64,000 nt of DNA from Lachnospiraceae bacterium (GCA_017623295.1 JAGAPK010000074.1:18092-82091), one strand, 5' to 3'; numbered from the stretch's first letter, positions 27,739 through 36,559 are shown. Translations and numbers: made by a program. Notes: a model not told the origin generated them from the sequence alone.

Positions 27739-30478
27739 TATCTTGCACTTGCCCGTTCTCCTTTTTATCTGCTGCCTTATCTGTTCCATAATAAACCGCT
27801 ACCAGAAGCTCATGTACAATCATCGGTGTCAAAGACAACGCAAGCAGTTGCATCCATTCCATAAAATCCAGTTTAATCGTTCCAAACAGACGAATAAGTG
27901 GTTCAATTTCGGTTACTGCAAGCTGCAAAAGCAAGCCTATACCAACTGCTAAAAGCATATATGGATTTTTCTTATGATTCATTTTGAATATAGAACGGTT
28001 CACATCTCTCATACCAATTGCATGAAAAAGCTGACTCATTCCAAGCACCATAAAAGCATGTGTCTGTGCTTTCGTCAAAACAGCAGAAATCTGATAGGTC
28101 TGTATTATGTTATGTAAGCTTACAGGCAATCCCTCTGCAACCAGTTTGTCATATGGAACCTTCAGAAAAGCGGCAAGACTTACCCCACCGATTACTAAGC
28201 CATAACATATCACACATAACAGACCGCCTTTGGCAAATAAGGATGCTTCCTTTCGTCTGGGCGGTTCTTTCATGAGCAAATCCGTTTCGTTATCGTCTAC
28301 TCCCAGCGCCAGTGCCGGAAGAGAATCCGTAATCAGATTAATCCATAAAATAAAGCTGGCTTTTAACGGACTCGGAAATCCGGCAATGATAGTAACTAAC
28401 ATCGTCATTATCTCACCCAGATTAGATGACAACAGGAAAAGCACTGACTTTCTTATATTCTCATAAATTCCTCTGCCTTCCCGGATTGCCAGATGTATCG
28501 TTGCAAAATTATCATCCATCAGAACAAAGTCTGCTGCATTTCTGGCAACATCGGTTCCATTTTTGCCCATTGCAATGCCAATATCTGCTGCCTGCAAAGA
28601 CGGTGCATCATTCACTCCATCCCCCGTCATCGCTACCGTCTTGCCCAATTTCTTAAACCCTTCTACAATACGTACCTTATGCTCCGGTGTTACCCTTGCA
28701 AAAACACGTAGTTGCGGCAGTTTTTTTAGAAATGTCTTCTCATCCATTGCATCTAATTCCCTGCCGGAAATACATTCCTTCGGGGAAGATGCAATATGCA
28801 GTTCTTTTGCAATGGAAAAAGCGGTATTCTGGTGGTCGCCGGTTATCATGGCTGTTGCCACTCCTGCTTTTTTGAATTCTTCCACTGCTTCCACAGCTTC
28901 CGGTCTGACCGGGTCCTGCATGCTGATAAAACCTAAGAAAACCATATCTTTTTCCTGCATTTTACCATCCTGCTCCATTGCAATCGCCAAAACTCTTCTG
29001 CCTTCACTCATCAAATGTTCTAACACAGCATAAAGTTCTGCCTTGTCGCCCGCACTCATATTTCGCAGTCGCCCATTCTGATAGAGAGAACTACACTTCT
29101 CCAATACCTTTTCTGCTGCGCCCTTGGAATATGCCACAAGTGGATGGGAACTGTTTGCACTTCCCATCATATGACAGGTTGTCATCATTTTTCGTTCAGA
29201 ATCAAACCCTTTTTCTTCTTTTCGGCGGAATCGATTTCGCACCGATGATATTTCAATTCCGCAATTTTCTGCCATATGTATCAGCGCCATCTCTGTCGGG
29301 TCACCAAAATCCCCTTCCTCTGATGACATACCATCGTTACAGAGAATACATCCTAAGAGAAAATGTGACAAACTGTTGCCTGTATGTAGTTCCCCCTGTA
29401 ACAACTCCTTTGCAAAAGTATGCTTAAATTTCTCCTGCTCTATCATTCTGCCATCTACATAACATTCTCTGACCGTCATCCTATTCTGGGTCAGAGTTCC
29501 TGTTTTATCCGAACAGACAATATCAACTGCTCCTAATGTTTCTACGGAAGAAAGCTTTCGCACGATTGTCTTTGCCCGAACCATACGGGATACACTAAGG
29601 GCAAGTACAATTGTAACAATTGCCGGAAGCCCTTCCGGGACAGCCGCAACCGTAAGTGAAACGGAAGTTAACAGCATCTCCCCGATATTTCTTTTCTGCA
29701 AAACTGCGATTACAAAAAGAAGTGCACAGATTCCGACTGCCAGTATACTCAACATTTTCCCCAGTTCACCCAATTTTACCTGTAATGGTGTCAACTTCTC
29801 TTTGGTGGCATGCAGCATATCCGCAATGTGACCGATTCGCGTGTCCATACCAATCGCGGTAACAACTCCCATACCCCTTCCTTTTGTAACATAAGTGGAC
29901 ATATAAGCCATATTTTCACAACTGTTATCACCTTGCACCATTTCTACATAATCTGCATTTTTCTCGACCGGAGCAGACTCTCCTGTTAGGGTAGACTCTT
30001 CCACCTGCATCCCGATTGTTTCTATCAATCGTAAATCTGCCGGAACCATATTTCCTGCCTCTAAAACAACCACATCACCCGTTACCAAATCTTCTGCAGC
30101 CACCTTAAATGCCTTTCCTTCCCGTATTACCATTGCCTGCGGAGAAGAAATTTTCTTCAAGGCTTCTACTGCCTTTCCTGCCTTACCTTCCTGAATTACA
30201 CCAATTGCAGCATTTAAAACAACTACTGTCACAATGATAATGGCATCTCCCACTTCCCCAAGCAGAATAGAAATCGCCATTGCCACTACCAAAATCAGAA
30301 TCAATGGGTCGTTCAACTGTCCCAAGATCATTTGACCGATGCTTTTTGCTTCCTGCTCTTTCAGACGGTTCGCTCCTTGCTTATTTTTGCGTTCCAGTGC
30401 CTCCCGCCTGTCCAGTCCTTTTTCCTTATCTGTCTGCAGCAATCTGACCGTTTCTGCTGCCGTCTTCATTTCATACAT
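27689..30478 (-). CDS. Calcium-type P-type ATPase (PMCA/SERCA-like)
   Basis: 929 residues. An N-terminal cation-ATPase domain leads to the actuator motif TGES (165-168), the membrane PEGL motif (281-284), the phosphorylation site DKTGTLT (Asp324) and the hinge TGDGVNDAP. The C-terminal membrane half has LWINLITDSLPALALG, with the Asn/Asp residues that bind Ca2+ in the family. The length and the PEGLP motif favour export of Ca2+ over heavy metals. AGGAGG precedes the ATG by 9 nt; Met4 is an alternative. It is convergent with ytaF and overlaps it. Confidence 0.95.
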   Translation of the reverse strand: MYEMKTAAETVRLLQTDKEKGLDRREALERKNKQGANRLKEQEAKSIGQMILGQLNDPLILILVVAMAISILLGEVGDAIIIVTVVVLNAAIGVIQEGKAGKAVEALKKISSPQAMVIREGKAFKVAAEDLVTGDVVVLEAGNMVPADLRLIETIGMQVEESTLTGESAPVEKNADYVEMVQGDNSCENMAYMSTYVTKGRGMGVVTAIGMDTRIGHIADMLHATKEKLTPLQVKLGELGKMLSILAVGICALLFVIAVLQKRNIGEMLLTSVSLTVAAVPEGLPAIVTIVLALSVSRMVRAKTIVRKLSSVETLGAVDIVCSDKTGTLTQNRMTVRECYVDGRMIEQEKFKHTFAKELLQGELHTGNSLSHFLLGCILCNDGMSSEEGDFGDPTEMALIHMAENCGIEISSVRNRFRRKEEKGFDSERKMMTTCHMMGSANSSHPLVAYSKGAAEKVLEKCSSLYQNGRLRNMSAGDKAELYAVLEHLMSEGRRVLAIAMEQDGKMQEKDMVFLGFISMQDPVRPEAVEAVEEFKKAGVATAMITGDHQNTAFSIAKELHIASSPKECISGRELDAMDEKTFLKKLPQLRVFARVTPEHKVRIVEGFKKLGKTVAMTGDGVNDAPSLQAADIGIAMGKNGTDVARNAADFVLMDDNFATIHLAIREGRGIYENIRKSVLFLLSSNLGEIMTMLVTIIAGFPSPLKASFILWINLITDSLPALALGVDDNETDLLMKEPPRRKEASLFAKGGLLCVICYGLVIGGVSLAAFLKVPYDKLVAEGLPVSLHNIIQTYQISAVLTKAQTHAFMVLGMSQLFHAIGMRDVNRSIFKMNHKKNPYMLLAVGIGLLLQLAVTEIEPLIRLFGTIKLDFMEWMQLLALSLTPMIVHELLVAVYYGTDKAADKKENGQVQDIMAQDSLVPVEEETVH

Positions 30479-30579
30479 ATCCGTTTCCTCCTGTCGCCCG
30501 TTTTCTATAAGATGCTCTTTCGATGGCTTGTCATGCTCTTATACCTATACCTTATGCTTGTTCAAAAACGGATATGCAA

Positions 30580-30609
30580 AAAGGAGTGCCATTCTGATAT
30601 GACACTCCT
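30580..30609 (-). terminator. Terminator of greA
   Basis: AGGAGTGTC and GGCACTCCT form a stem followed by TTTTTGC on the minus strand. The greA stop codon lies inside the first arm. Confidence 0.9.
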
Positions 30610-31111
30610 AAAAACTTCTTAACTTATCACTTCCATCATCCACAGTATTTTCAATCGACTTAATTACAACATAGTAACCATATCCTGCGTTCACTTCTAC
30701 ATAAACTCTGTCATTTACCTTATGTCCAAGAAGTGCCTTTCCCATTGGGGATTCTGTACTAATCAGACCTTCCAGCGAATTACCTCGTACCGTCGTTACC
30801 AGCTTGTACTTCTCAATGGATCCATCTTCTTCAAACATAACTTCAACGGTATTGTTCATGCCAACTTCGTCTTCTGCTGACTCATCTGATACAATCACAG
30901 CCGTCTTAATCATTCTCTCCAGATAACGGATTCTGCTTTCGTTCTGATTCTTAACCTTCTTCGCAGCATAATACTCGAAATTCTCGCTCAAATCGCCGTG
31001 CGCTCTTGCTTCTTTTACATCCTCTAGAGCATTCTTGCGCACTACCAGCTTGCGATATTCTATTTCTTCCTCCATCTTTTCGATGTCTTTCTTCGTTAAT
31101 TCGTTATGCAT
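30608..31111 (-). CDS. greA: Transcription elongation factor GreA-like
   Basis: 167 residues. The N-terminal antiparallel coiled coil carries the acidic tip DLSENFEYYAAK, which in GreA inserts into the RNA polymerase channel to stimulate cleavage of backtracked RNA. The C-terminal FKBP-like half has STESPMGKALLGHKVND. The N-terminus before the coiled coil (MHNELTKKDIEKMEEEIEY) fits GreA. It starts 3 nt after the stand-alone receiver gene, so both are translated from one message. Confidence 0.93.
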   Translation of the reverse strand: MHNELTKKDIEKMEEEIEYRKLVVRKNALEDVKEARAHGDLSENFEYYAAKKVKNQNESRIRYLERMIKTAVIVSDESAEDEVGMNNTVEVMFEEDGSIEKYKLVTTVRGNSLEGLISTESPMGKALLGHKVNDRVYVEVNAGYGYYVVIKSIENTVDDGSDKLRSF

Positions 31112-31114
31112 ATT

Positions 31115-31483
31115 TTACTCCGACAATACTTTTTGAACATTATCCAATAAATCCTGTGGCATAAATGGTTTTCTGATAAAAGCAAGCGCACCAAGTCTTT
31201 CTGCCGCTTCCTGCGTTGCTGCCGTTTCGTCCGCACTCAAGAACATGACCGGCATAGATGCTGTTTTAGCATCTTCTCTAATATGCTCTAATGTCACAAT
31301 ACCATTTATTCCCGGCATTTCCACATCCAAAAGTACCAAATCAATATTCTCTTTCGCCAAGATATCCAGACACTCCGTTCCTGATGATGCTTTTAACACC
31401 TCATATGCTTCTGCTTTTCCCAAAATGAATTCTGCCATTCGCAAATTCATTCCATCATCATCTACTACTAGTATTCTTTTCAT
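31115..31483 (-). CDS. Stand-alone response-regulator receiver domain
   Basis: 122 residues from MKRILVV, only a receiver domain. The acidic pair is in VVDDDGMN, the phosphoacceptor Asp53 in LVLLDVEMPG, the switch Ser in MFLSADE and the Lys in FIRKPF. There is no output domain, so it would act by protein contact or as a phosphorelay shuttle. It lies 81 nt downstream of the hybrid kinase gene at 31565, a likely partner. AGGTG precedes the start. Confidence 0.92.
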   Translation of the reverse strand: MKRILVVDDDGMNLRMAEFILGKAEAYEVLKASSGTECLDILAKENIDLVLLDVEMPGINGIVTLEHIREDAKTASMPVMFLSADETAATQEAAERLGALAFIRKPFMPQDLLDNVQKVLSE

Positions 31484-31564
31484 AACTGTGCACCTGTCTT
31501 TCCCCATTACTATGTTTTGCTACTTTTCATATAAATTTTTATTATTTTATTTAGTAACATTTTA

Positions 31565-34207
31565 TCATATAGAAATAGATTTGGTAAATATCTCTTTGAT
31601 TTTCTGCAGAATTTCACTATACTGCTCCATTACGGTCTGATGATTCTCTGTAATATAATCACCATTTCCTGCTTTCGCAGCTTCCTCTAACTGCTTCGCC
31701 GCATCCGATAAGGCAACAGCACCAATGGATAGTGAAGTACTCTTCAATGCATGAATCTGAATCCGGTAGTTTTCCCAATCCTGTTTTTCAAAACATTCAT
31801 CCAATGATGTACGTTTATCACCATCTATATATGAATTCAGCATTTCACAATAGAAATCATTGTCCCCACAGCAGTACTGCATTGCTGTTTCCTTATCAAG
31901 AAAATCTATTTTTTCAATCGGAGAGATTGCGGAAGAATTCTCTTTTTGTTCTAATTCTTCCGTTTTCACGGTTTCTACCCGCTCCGTTTTTTCTTTCTGT
32001 ATTAACTCTTCCGGCAGATATTTAAGTACCATATTTTCTAACTCAATCCATTTAATTGGCTTGGAAAGATAATCAGAAAAACCACTGCTTATATACTCTT
32101 CTTTTACTCCAAGAATTGCATTCGCTGTTAAAACAATCACCGGCGTATCCTTATTTATACAATCAGGAATCTGTTGCATTCTTCCCAACGTTTCGATACC
32201 ATCCATCTCCGGCATCATATGATCCATAAAAATGATATGGTACACATTTTGTTGTACTTTTTCCAGACATTCCTTACCACTCAAAGCCGTGTCTATCTGT
32301 ATTTTTGTATTTTTTAACAAACCTGACATAACCTTTAAGTTCATTGGAACGTCATCTACTACAAGAATTTTAGCATCCGGTGCCTGAAATTTTTCTTCAT
32401 AATCCTGAACTGTTTCCGTACTACCAATATACTTTTTCGCAAAATCTCCAAGCGGAACATCCTTTACAATGGTCTGTGGAATCTCTACCGTGAAAATAGA
32501 ACCTTTTCCATATTCACTTTCAACCCGTATCGTTCCACCCATTAAATCAACTAACTGCTTTGTAATGGTAAGCCCAAGACCTGTTCCCTCAATATTACGA
32601 TTTTTCTTTTCTTCAATTCTCTGGAAGGATTCAAAAAGTAATTTTTGATTTTCTTGCGAAATACCCACTCCCGTATCTTCTACGGCACAAATCAGAAGCA
32701 TCCTGTTATCTTCCTGCTTCTTCCAGCTGATTTTGATTGTAACAGAACCTTCCTTCGTATATTTTACCGCATTGGTCATAAGGTTTGTCCAAATCTGGCG
32801 TATTCTGATTTCATCTCCATATAAAACAGACGGAATGGTTTCTTCATTTTCAAGAGAAAATTTGAGTTGCTTTTCCTTCGCCCGCATGGCAACCATATTA
32901 TAGCTGTCATTTAACAATGAAGCTACATCATATTTTACCGGAAGAATTTCAATCTTACCGGATTCAATTTTGGAAAAATCCAAAATATCATTGATTAGCG
33001 ATAACAAGGTCTGTCCCGCGCTACGAATATCCGTAGCGTAACCTCTGATTTCTTCATCCTTGCTCTCCCGCAAAATCATCTCATCCATACCAAGTACCGC
33101 ATTGATTGGAGTACGAATTTCATGTGACATATTTGCAAGGAACTCACTTTTTGCCTGATTCGCACGCTGTGCTTCTAACAACATCGCTTCTTCTTTTGTC
33201 AAATCATACACAAAGCAAATAAGACAATAAGGATCATCATGAGAATCTCGGATTACCGTAAAATTCAAAGAACAACTTATCTGGTTTTTTCTGGAAACCA
33301 CATGAATATCCTTACTTTCTTTTCCGGAAAGAATCTTCTGAAACATTTCAGCACTTTCCTCGCTTGAAACCTGGAATAAATCAATAAATTTTTTCCCCGC
33401 ATAAGAATTAAACTGGAAAAATTTCTTAGCAAAATCGTTGGTAAGCGCAACATCCATATCTGTTGTGAAAACAAGAATTCCCGACTCTGCATATCCCCAA
33501 ACATAAGCTCCCATATTCTGAGCCGTAATGTTAAACGCATTCAATTTTACAGTAACATACCATATACTGATAAATACCGTTACTCCTCCCAATCCAGAAG
33601 ACGGAAAAGAAGGCAGATTAAGGGATGGTAAAATGGTATCCGGCAATGCAAAAGCCAAAAGAATCAAATTGGTAACATACAATGTCTTGATAATTTGTTT
33701 ATCACGCAGTTTCTTTCCCTGTCGATATAGAAACAGTCCCGTCAAAGACATTGTTAACGCTATTACAACAATGAATATATTATGAAAGGATCTTCCGAAA
33801 GTTTTTTCTGCATAATAGCAGGTACGATAATCAACTCTGGTAAAAGAGATATTTTCTGCCTGTCCAAAAACAATCAAATCAATCGCACCAATCAAGACAA
33901 TTATAATGTCTAAAACTTTTCGAATGCTTTTCGCTACGACACACTGCTGCAACAAAAAAAGTGCTTCTGTAAGCAAAAAACCTATACAGCCGGACAAACC
34001 TATATTTCTTCCAAATAACGCCATAGATTCATCTTCACAAAATCCCATATAGCCATAGCCGCCACACCACGCTGCTGCAAAAATTGCCATAAAGAGCATA
34101 TAACTCCGCAATTGTCTTGCATCCTTTTCTCGTATATAAAAATGTATTCCTGCAACCATTACCACAGTTGCCAACATAATCATGACACAATTAATTAAAA
34201 TTCCCAT
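31565..34207 (-). CDS. Membrane hybrid histidine kinase (7TM-PAS-HisKA-HATPase-REC-Hpt)
   Basis: 880 residues. Seven hydrophobic segments fill residues 1-222, as in the histidine-kinase N-terminal 7TM sensor. A PAS-like domain follows (about 232-340). HisKA has FLANMSHEIRTPIN (His362), then HATPase motifs NLMTNAVKYT, EDTGVGI and GTGLGLTI. The receiver domain has Asp662 in MDHMMPEMDG, and the Hpt domain His819 in IHALKSTSLSIGA. From HisKA onward it closely matches the soluble kinase at 21997-23985. AGAGGA precedes the ATG. With the receiver next to it, it could form a multistep phosphorelay. Confidence 0.93.
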   Translation of the reverse strand: MGILINCVMIMLATVVMVAGIHFYIREKDARQLRSYMLFMAIFAAAWCGGYGYMGFCEDESMALFGRNIGLSGCIGFLLTEALFLLQQCVVAKSIRKVLDIIIVLIGAIDLIVFGQAENISFTRVDYRTCYYAEKTFGRSFHNIFIVVIALTMSLTGLFLYRQGKKLRDKQIIKTLYVTNLILLAFALPDTILPSLNLPSFPSSGLGGVTVFISIWYVTVKLNAFNITAQNMGAYVWGYAESGILVFTTDMDVALTNDFAKKFFQFNSYAGKKFIDLFQVSSEESAEMFQKILSGKESKDIHVVSRKNQISCSLNFTVIRDSHDDPYCLICFVYDLTKEEAMLLEAQRANQAKSEFLANMSHEIRTPINAVLGMDEMILRESKDEEIRGYATDIRSAGQTLLSLINDILDFSKIESGKIEILPVKYDVASLLNDSYNMVAMRAKEKQLKFSLENEETIPSVLYGDEIRIRQIWTNLMTNAVKYTKEGSVTIKISWKKQEDNRMLLICAVEDTGVGISQENQKLLFESFQRIEEKKNRNIEGTGLGLTITKQLVDLMGGTIRVESEYGKGSIFTVEIPQTIVKDVPLGDFAKKYIGSTETVQDYEEKFQAPDAKILVVDDVPMNLKVMSGLLKNTKIQIDTALSGKECLEKVQQNVYHIIFMDHMMPEMDGIETLGRMQQIPDCINKDTPVIVLTANAILGVKEEYISSGFSDYLSKPIKWIELENMVLKYLPEELIQKEKTERVETVKTEELEQKENSSAISPIEKIDFLDKETAMQYCCGDNDFYCEMLNSYIDGDKRTSLDECFEKQDWENYRIQIHALKSTSLSIGAVALSDAAKQLEEAAKAGNGDYITENHQTVMEQYSEILQKIKEIFTKSISI

Positions 34208-34264
34208 ATGTATTCCTCTGAATTCATTTTTAAGCTTTTGAACGGACTTTTAACTGTTCTTTTC

Positions 34265-34292
34265 AGTATAGCAAATAATCCTAATAATGTAA
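34265..34292 (-). promoter_or_regulatory. Promoter of the 7TM hybrid kinase
   Basis: Minus strand TTACAT, 16-nt spacer, TATACT, about 60 nt before the start codon. Confidence 0.5.
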
Positions 34293-34336
34293 AATATGAA
34301 CGTCTGAAATGCAACAAAAAAGGACCGAAAACACGA

Positions 34337-34368
34337 GGAGACAAGCACTCTATCCACTGCTTGTCCCC
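34337..34368. repeat. Inverted repeat between the kinase and the RNA gene
   Basis: GGAGACAAGCA and TGCTTGTCCCC pair over 10 of 11 positions around a 10-nt loop. No clear T-run follows on either strand. TTGTCCCC recurs at 34402-34409. It may be a weak terminator for the HEPN gene or a remnant of a mobile element. Confidence 0.5.
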
Positions 34369-34399
34369 AAAACTGTTCCCGGTTTAATTAAATCTAATT

Positions 34400-34444
34400 A
34401 ATTGTCCCCTGTATAATTGACAATTTATTCGCATATGCTATAAT
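34400..34444 (+). promoter_or_regulatory. Consensus promoter of the structured RNA, with an overlapping dyad
   Basis: TTGACA (34417-34422), 16-nt spacer, TATAAT (34439-34444), both hexamers perfect. A 7-bp dyad, AATTGTC at 34400-34406 and GACAATT at 34419-34425, overlaps the -35 box and could be an operator. Confidence 0.75.
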
Positions 34445-35513
34445 ATGAATAAGTTAACTCGTGAAGGATAAGGCTGGGTTCCCGAATGGGAGTAAGTCGC
34501 AAGACTGAGAATGCCTTCGCCCCTGGGGTTAGCTTATTTTTTGCCAAATACTCTTTAAGATTCTGAATAATATTATCTGGATCTTTTTTTATTTCTTCCA
34601 CAATAAAGTCAATGGTCTGTATACTGTAACCATATGTATGAGTCAGCTGATGTTGATAACAAAACTTGGGATTCTCTTTTATCCCATAATATTTACAAAA
34701 CAAATTGAAATGGTATGTATTAAAACGCTTTGTCTCCTCACCGTACCTCAAGGTAATTCCAAGTCGGTTTAAGCGGGCACCTATTTCGACAACGCAGCTC
34801 TTTGTACTGTACTTATGTGTCACATTAGGATCTTTCAGTTCTTTCACAATTTTTACTTTGGCATCAGCCGAATTATCAATTCCAACAAACGATGTTGCCT
34901 TAGCTTTATCTTTTGTTATGAAATGATGATGCTCTATCTTGATAGCAAATTTGTCATTGTGCGAAACAATCATATCAGTAATAGAATCATTTACACTCAA
35001 CAGCTTATTTGCAATTTCTTCCGGATATTTAGCAATTATCTCAGACTCATCAAGAGCTTTCATGCTAATAGATAATGTCAAAAAGTTCTGAGGAACCACC
35101 GCAGTCATATCTATATTATGAAACACCAGCATCTTCTCGTTATAGTTCAATACGCATGATTGAAACAAAGGAACGTATACCATTTCATATTCCTCTGTAA
35201 TAAAATGAGTACTGGTATTTCGTAATTCAATAATTTTTTCTAAATTGATACGAAGCGGATCTTTATTATTGGTAAAAACTTTTTGAACACAGTTTTCCAA
35301 GGATAGTGTTCTCTGCGGATTATCCTTGTGATAAATACTATTCTCTCCCATTGTCTTTATCATATGTGCCTTCAGCATAAGCTCCCACGCATTGCATATA
35401 AATAACGCAAAACCTTCCACACGATACTTTATTGTTGGCTTGTTATATAATTCTATCGCCATGCAAAAGGCTTCTTTAGATTTTTCAACCAGCTTGTCTT
35501 GAATATTTTGCAT
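34425..35513 (-). CDS. DUF3644-like protein with a HEPN RNase motif
   Basis: 362 residues, cytosolic. The helical N-terminal part (1-110) contains ELRNTSTHFI, that is Arg98-x4-His103, the RX4-6H motif of HEPN ribonucleases, together with FALFICNAWELMLKAHMI typical of DUF3644. The middle is mixed alpha/beta; the C-terminal HTYGYSIQTIDFIVEEIKKD is also family-like. From about residue 323 on, the reading frame crosses the antisense RNA gene, and those 39 residues look unlike the rest, so the original end was probably near KEYLAKNK. AAAGGA precedes the ATG. HEPN proteins are often toxins or anti-phage RNases; that role here is inferred. Confidence 0.75.
   Translation of the reverse strand: MQNIQDKLVEKSKEAFCMAIELYNKPTIKYRVEGFALFICNAWELMLKAHMIKTMGENSIYHKDNPQRTLSLENCVQKVFTNNKDPLRINLEKIIELRNTSTHFITEEYEMVYVPLFQSCVLNYNEKMLVFHNIDMTAVVPQNFLTLSISMKALDESEIIAKYPEEIANKLLSVNDSITDMIVSHNDKFAIKIEHHHFITKDKAKATSFVGIDNSADAKVKIVKELKDPNVTHKYSTKSCVVEIGARLNRLGITLRYGEETKRFNTYHFNLFCKYYGIKENPKFCYQHQLTHTYGYSIQTIDFIVEEIKKDPDNIIQNLKEYLAKNKLTPGAKAFSVLRLTPIREPSLILHELTYSYYSICE
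34448..34542 (+). ncRNA. Structured small RNA gene of unknown class
   Basis: The RNA would begin just after the promoter and end at a T6 run. A 13-bp closing stem (34448-34460 with 34526-34538) surrounds a 7-bp stem (GTGAAGG 34461-34467 with CCTTCGC 34514-34520), which encloses two hairpins: TCCC-GAAT-GGGA (34480-34491) and AGTC-GCAA-GACT (34495-34506), the latter capped by a GNRA loop. Three T-G pairs hold only as G-U wobbles if the plus strand is the transcript. It overlaps the last 39 codons of the HEPN gene in antisense. I recognise no known RNA family. Confidence 0.7.
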
Positions 35514-35552
35514 TTAAATATATCCTTTCAAATGTTAACTAATATTTTCAAA

Positions 35553-35597
35553 AAAAGACGGGGACTTAACCGCCGGATGGTGGACCCGGGTCTTTAG
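35553..35597 (-). terminator. Terminator-like structure before the HEPN gene
   Basis: AAAGAC and GTCTTT close a GC-rich inner region on the minus strand, followed by T7. It overlaps the end of the dinD remnant and would isolate the HEPN gene from upstream transcription. Confidence 0.55.
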
Positions 35598-35724
35598 AGC
35601 AGTTTAAATAATAACAATTATAACACGCATATCTAGACAGTTCATAGTCTATCACTGGCTTTGATGTTGCTCCGGCATCTACGATTTTGCTGACCTCAGC
35701 AAAATCGTTTATATTCTTTTGCAT
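35566..35724 (-). pseudogene. dinD-like gene remnant
   Basis: A 52-codon frame whose central part, NINDFAEVSKIVDAG...VIDYELSRYACY, matches the middle of DinD (damage-inducible BRO-type proteins), where the phrase continues CYLIVQNGDP. Here the frame breaks right after CY: bases ATTGTTATT of the expected Ile-Val-Ile lie in another frame, and the rest of the gene is missing. The 5' part is also absent. A perfect 13-bp palindrome (35681-35708) lies inside it. A GGGGAGGT ribosome site in front opens only a 13-codon frame. It is probably not functional. Confidence 0.6.
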
Positions 35725-35754
35725 TTAATCTGCTCATATTTTACCTCCCCATTT

Positions 35755-36441
35755 TTACAGTTCAATCATATCATTATACAAGCAGTAAAACATATCCTCC
35801 ACTTCAGTATCATCATGGAAATGTCCAAAGTACCATGCTTCAAATTCCGTATAGTCTGCAACCCTCTGAAGGTACTGCCGCAGTTCTACTTCATCATCGG
35901 ACAATTCTTTATAGCCCATTGCCGCCGCAATCTCCCTTGGACCTGTGTGGCTCAAAATATAGTCTACTTTAAAATGGGCCTTTTCTAAATTTTTCCACCC
36001 CTCCTCATACTCCTCACGAGAAGGAATTTCCTCAGGAAACCATGAAATTCCTTCTGCTCTGTACATTTTATCAATACTATAAGCTCCACCAAAGGTAAAA
36101 AAAGTGGTTCCGCCAATATTATAAACCTGACCTCTCATCAGATGTATGATATCACTCTCTATAAAATGTACTTTACCGCCGTTCCATTCATCAACACCAT
36201 ATGAATTTAATTCTGCAAAATTCTCATGATTACCGTCCACAAACAATGTGGTAACCGGTAGATTTCGCAAAATCCTTCTGGTTACATTCTGTTCTGTTAC
36301 TGAAAAACCGCAAACACCTACATCGCCGCATATGATAAGATAATCATCCTTAGAAAACTCATCTTCCCTTCCATCAAAAAAATCCACTATTTTAGTAATA
36401 TCTAATGTTCCATGTATATCCCCTGCAATCACAAATCCCAT
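35755..36441 (-). CDS. Calcineurin-like metallophosphoesterase
   Basis: 228 residues, cytosolic. All family motifs are present in order: GDIHG (from residue 7), CGDVGVCG, DGNHEN, LSHTGP and YFGHFHDD, giving a two-metal phosphoesterase centre. The substrate could be a phosphoprotein, nucleotide or nucleic acid and is not deducible. GGGAGGAAAG precedes the start. It lies between tRNA-Gly and the dinD remnant and has no clear operon partner. Confidence 0.92.
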   Translation of the reverse strand: MGFVIAGDIHGTLDITKIVDFFDGREDEFSKDDYLIICGDVGVCGFSVTEQNVTRRILRNLPVTTLFVDGNHENFAELNSYGVDEWNGGKVHFIESDIIHLMRGQVYNIGGTTFFTFGGAYSIDKMYRAEGISWFPEEIPSREEYEEGWKNLEKAHFKVDYILSHTGPREIAAAMGYKELSDDEVELRQYLQRVADYTEFEAWYFGHFHDDTEVEDMFYCLYNDMIEL

Positions 36442-36559
36442 ATAATCTTTCCTCCCGTGTCAAATACAATCTTCTTAATTTTATCATACTCCTAATAAGC
36501 ATTACGGAACGCAGACCTCGAACCTCCGAGCTCCAGTAGGGCTCGTTTCAAACAAAAAA

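Noticed and set aside
35566-35734. Programmed frameshift joining the 13-codon frame at the strong ribosome site with the dinD-like frame
   Set aside because: The dinD-like frame already reads naturally upstream (NINDFAEVSK) and breaks again downstream, so decay explains it better than recoding.
36490-36545. A tRNA-like stretch (GGTTCGAGG on the minus strand) beside tRNA-Gly
   Set aside because: No acceptor or anticodon stem can be formed around it; only short local hairpins exist, so it is not called as a tRNA or pseudo-tRNA.
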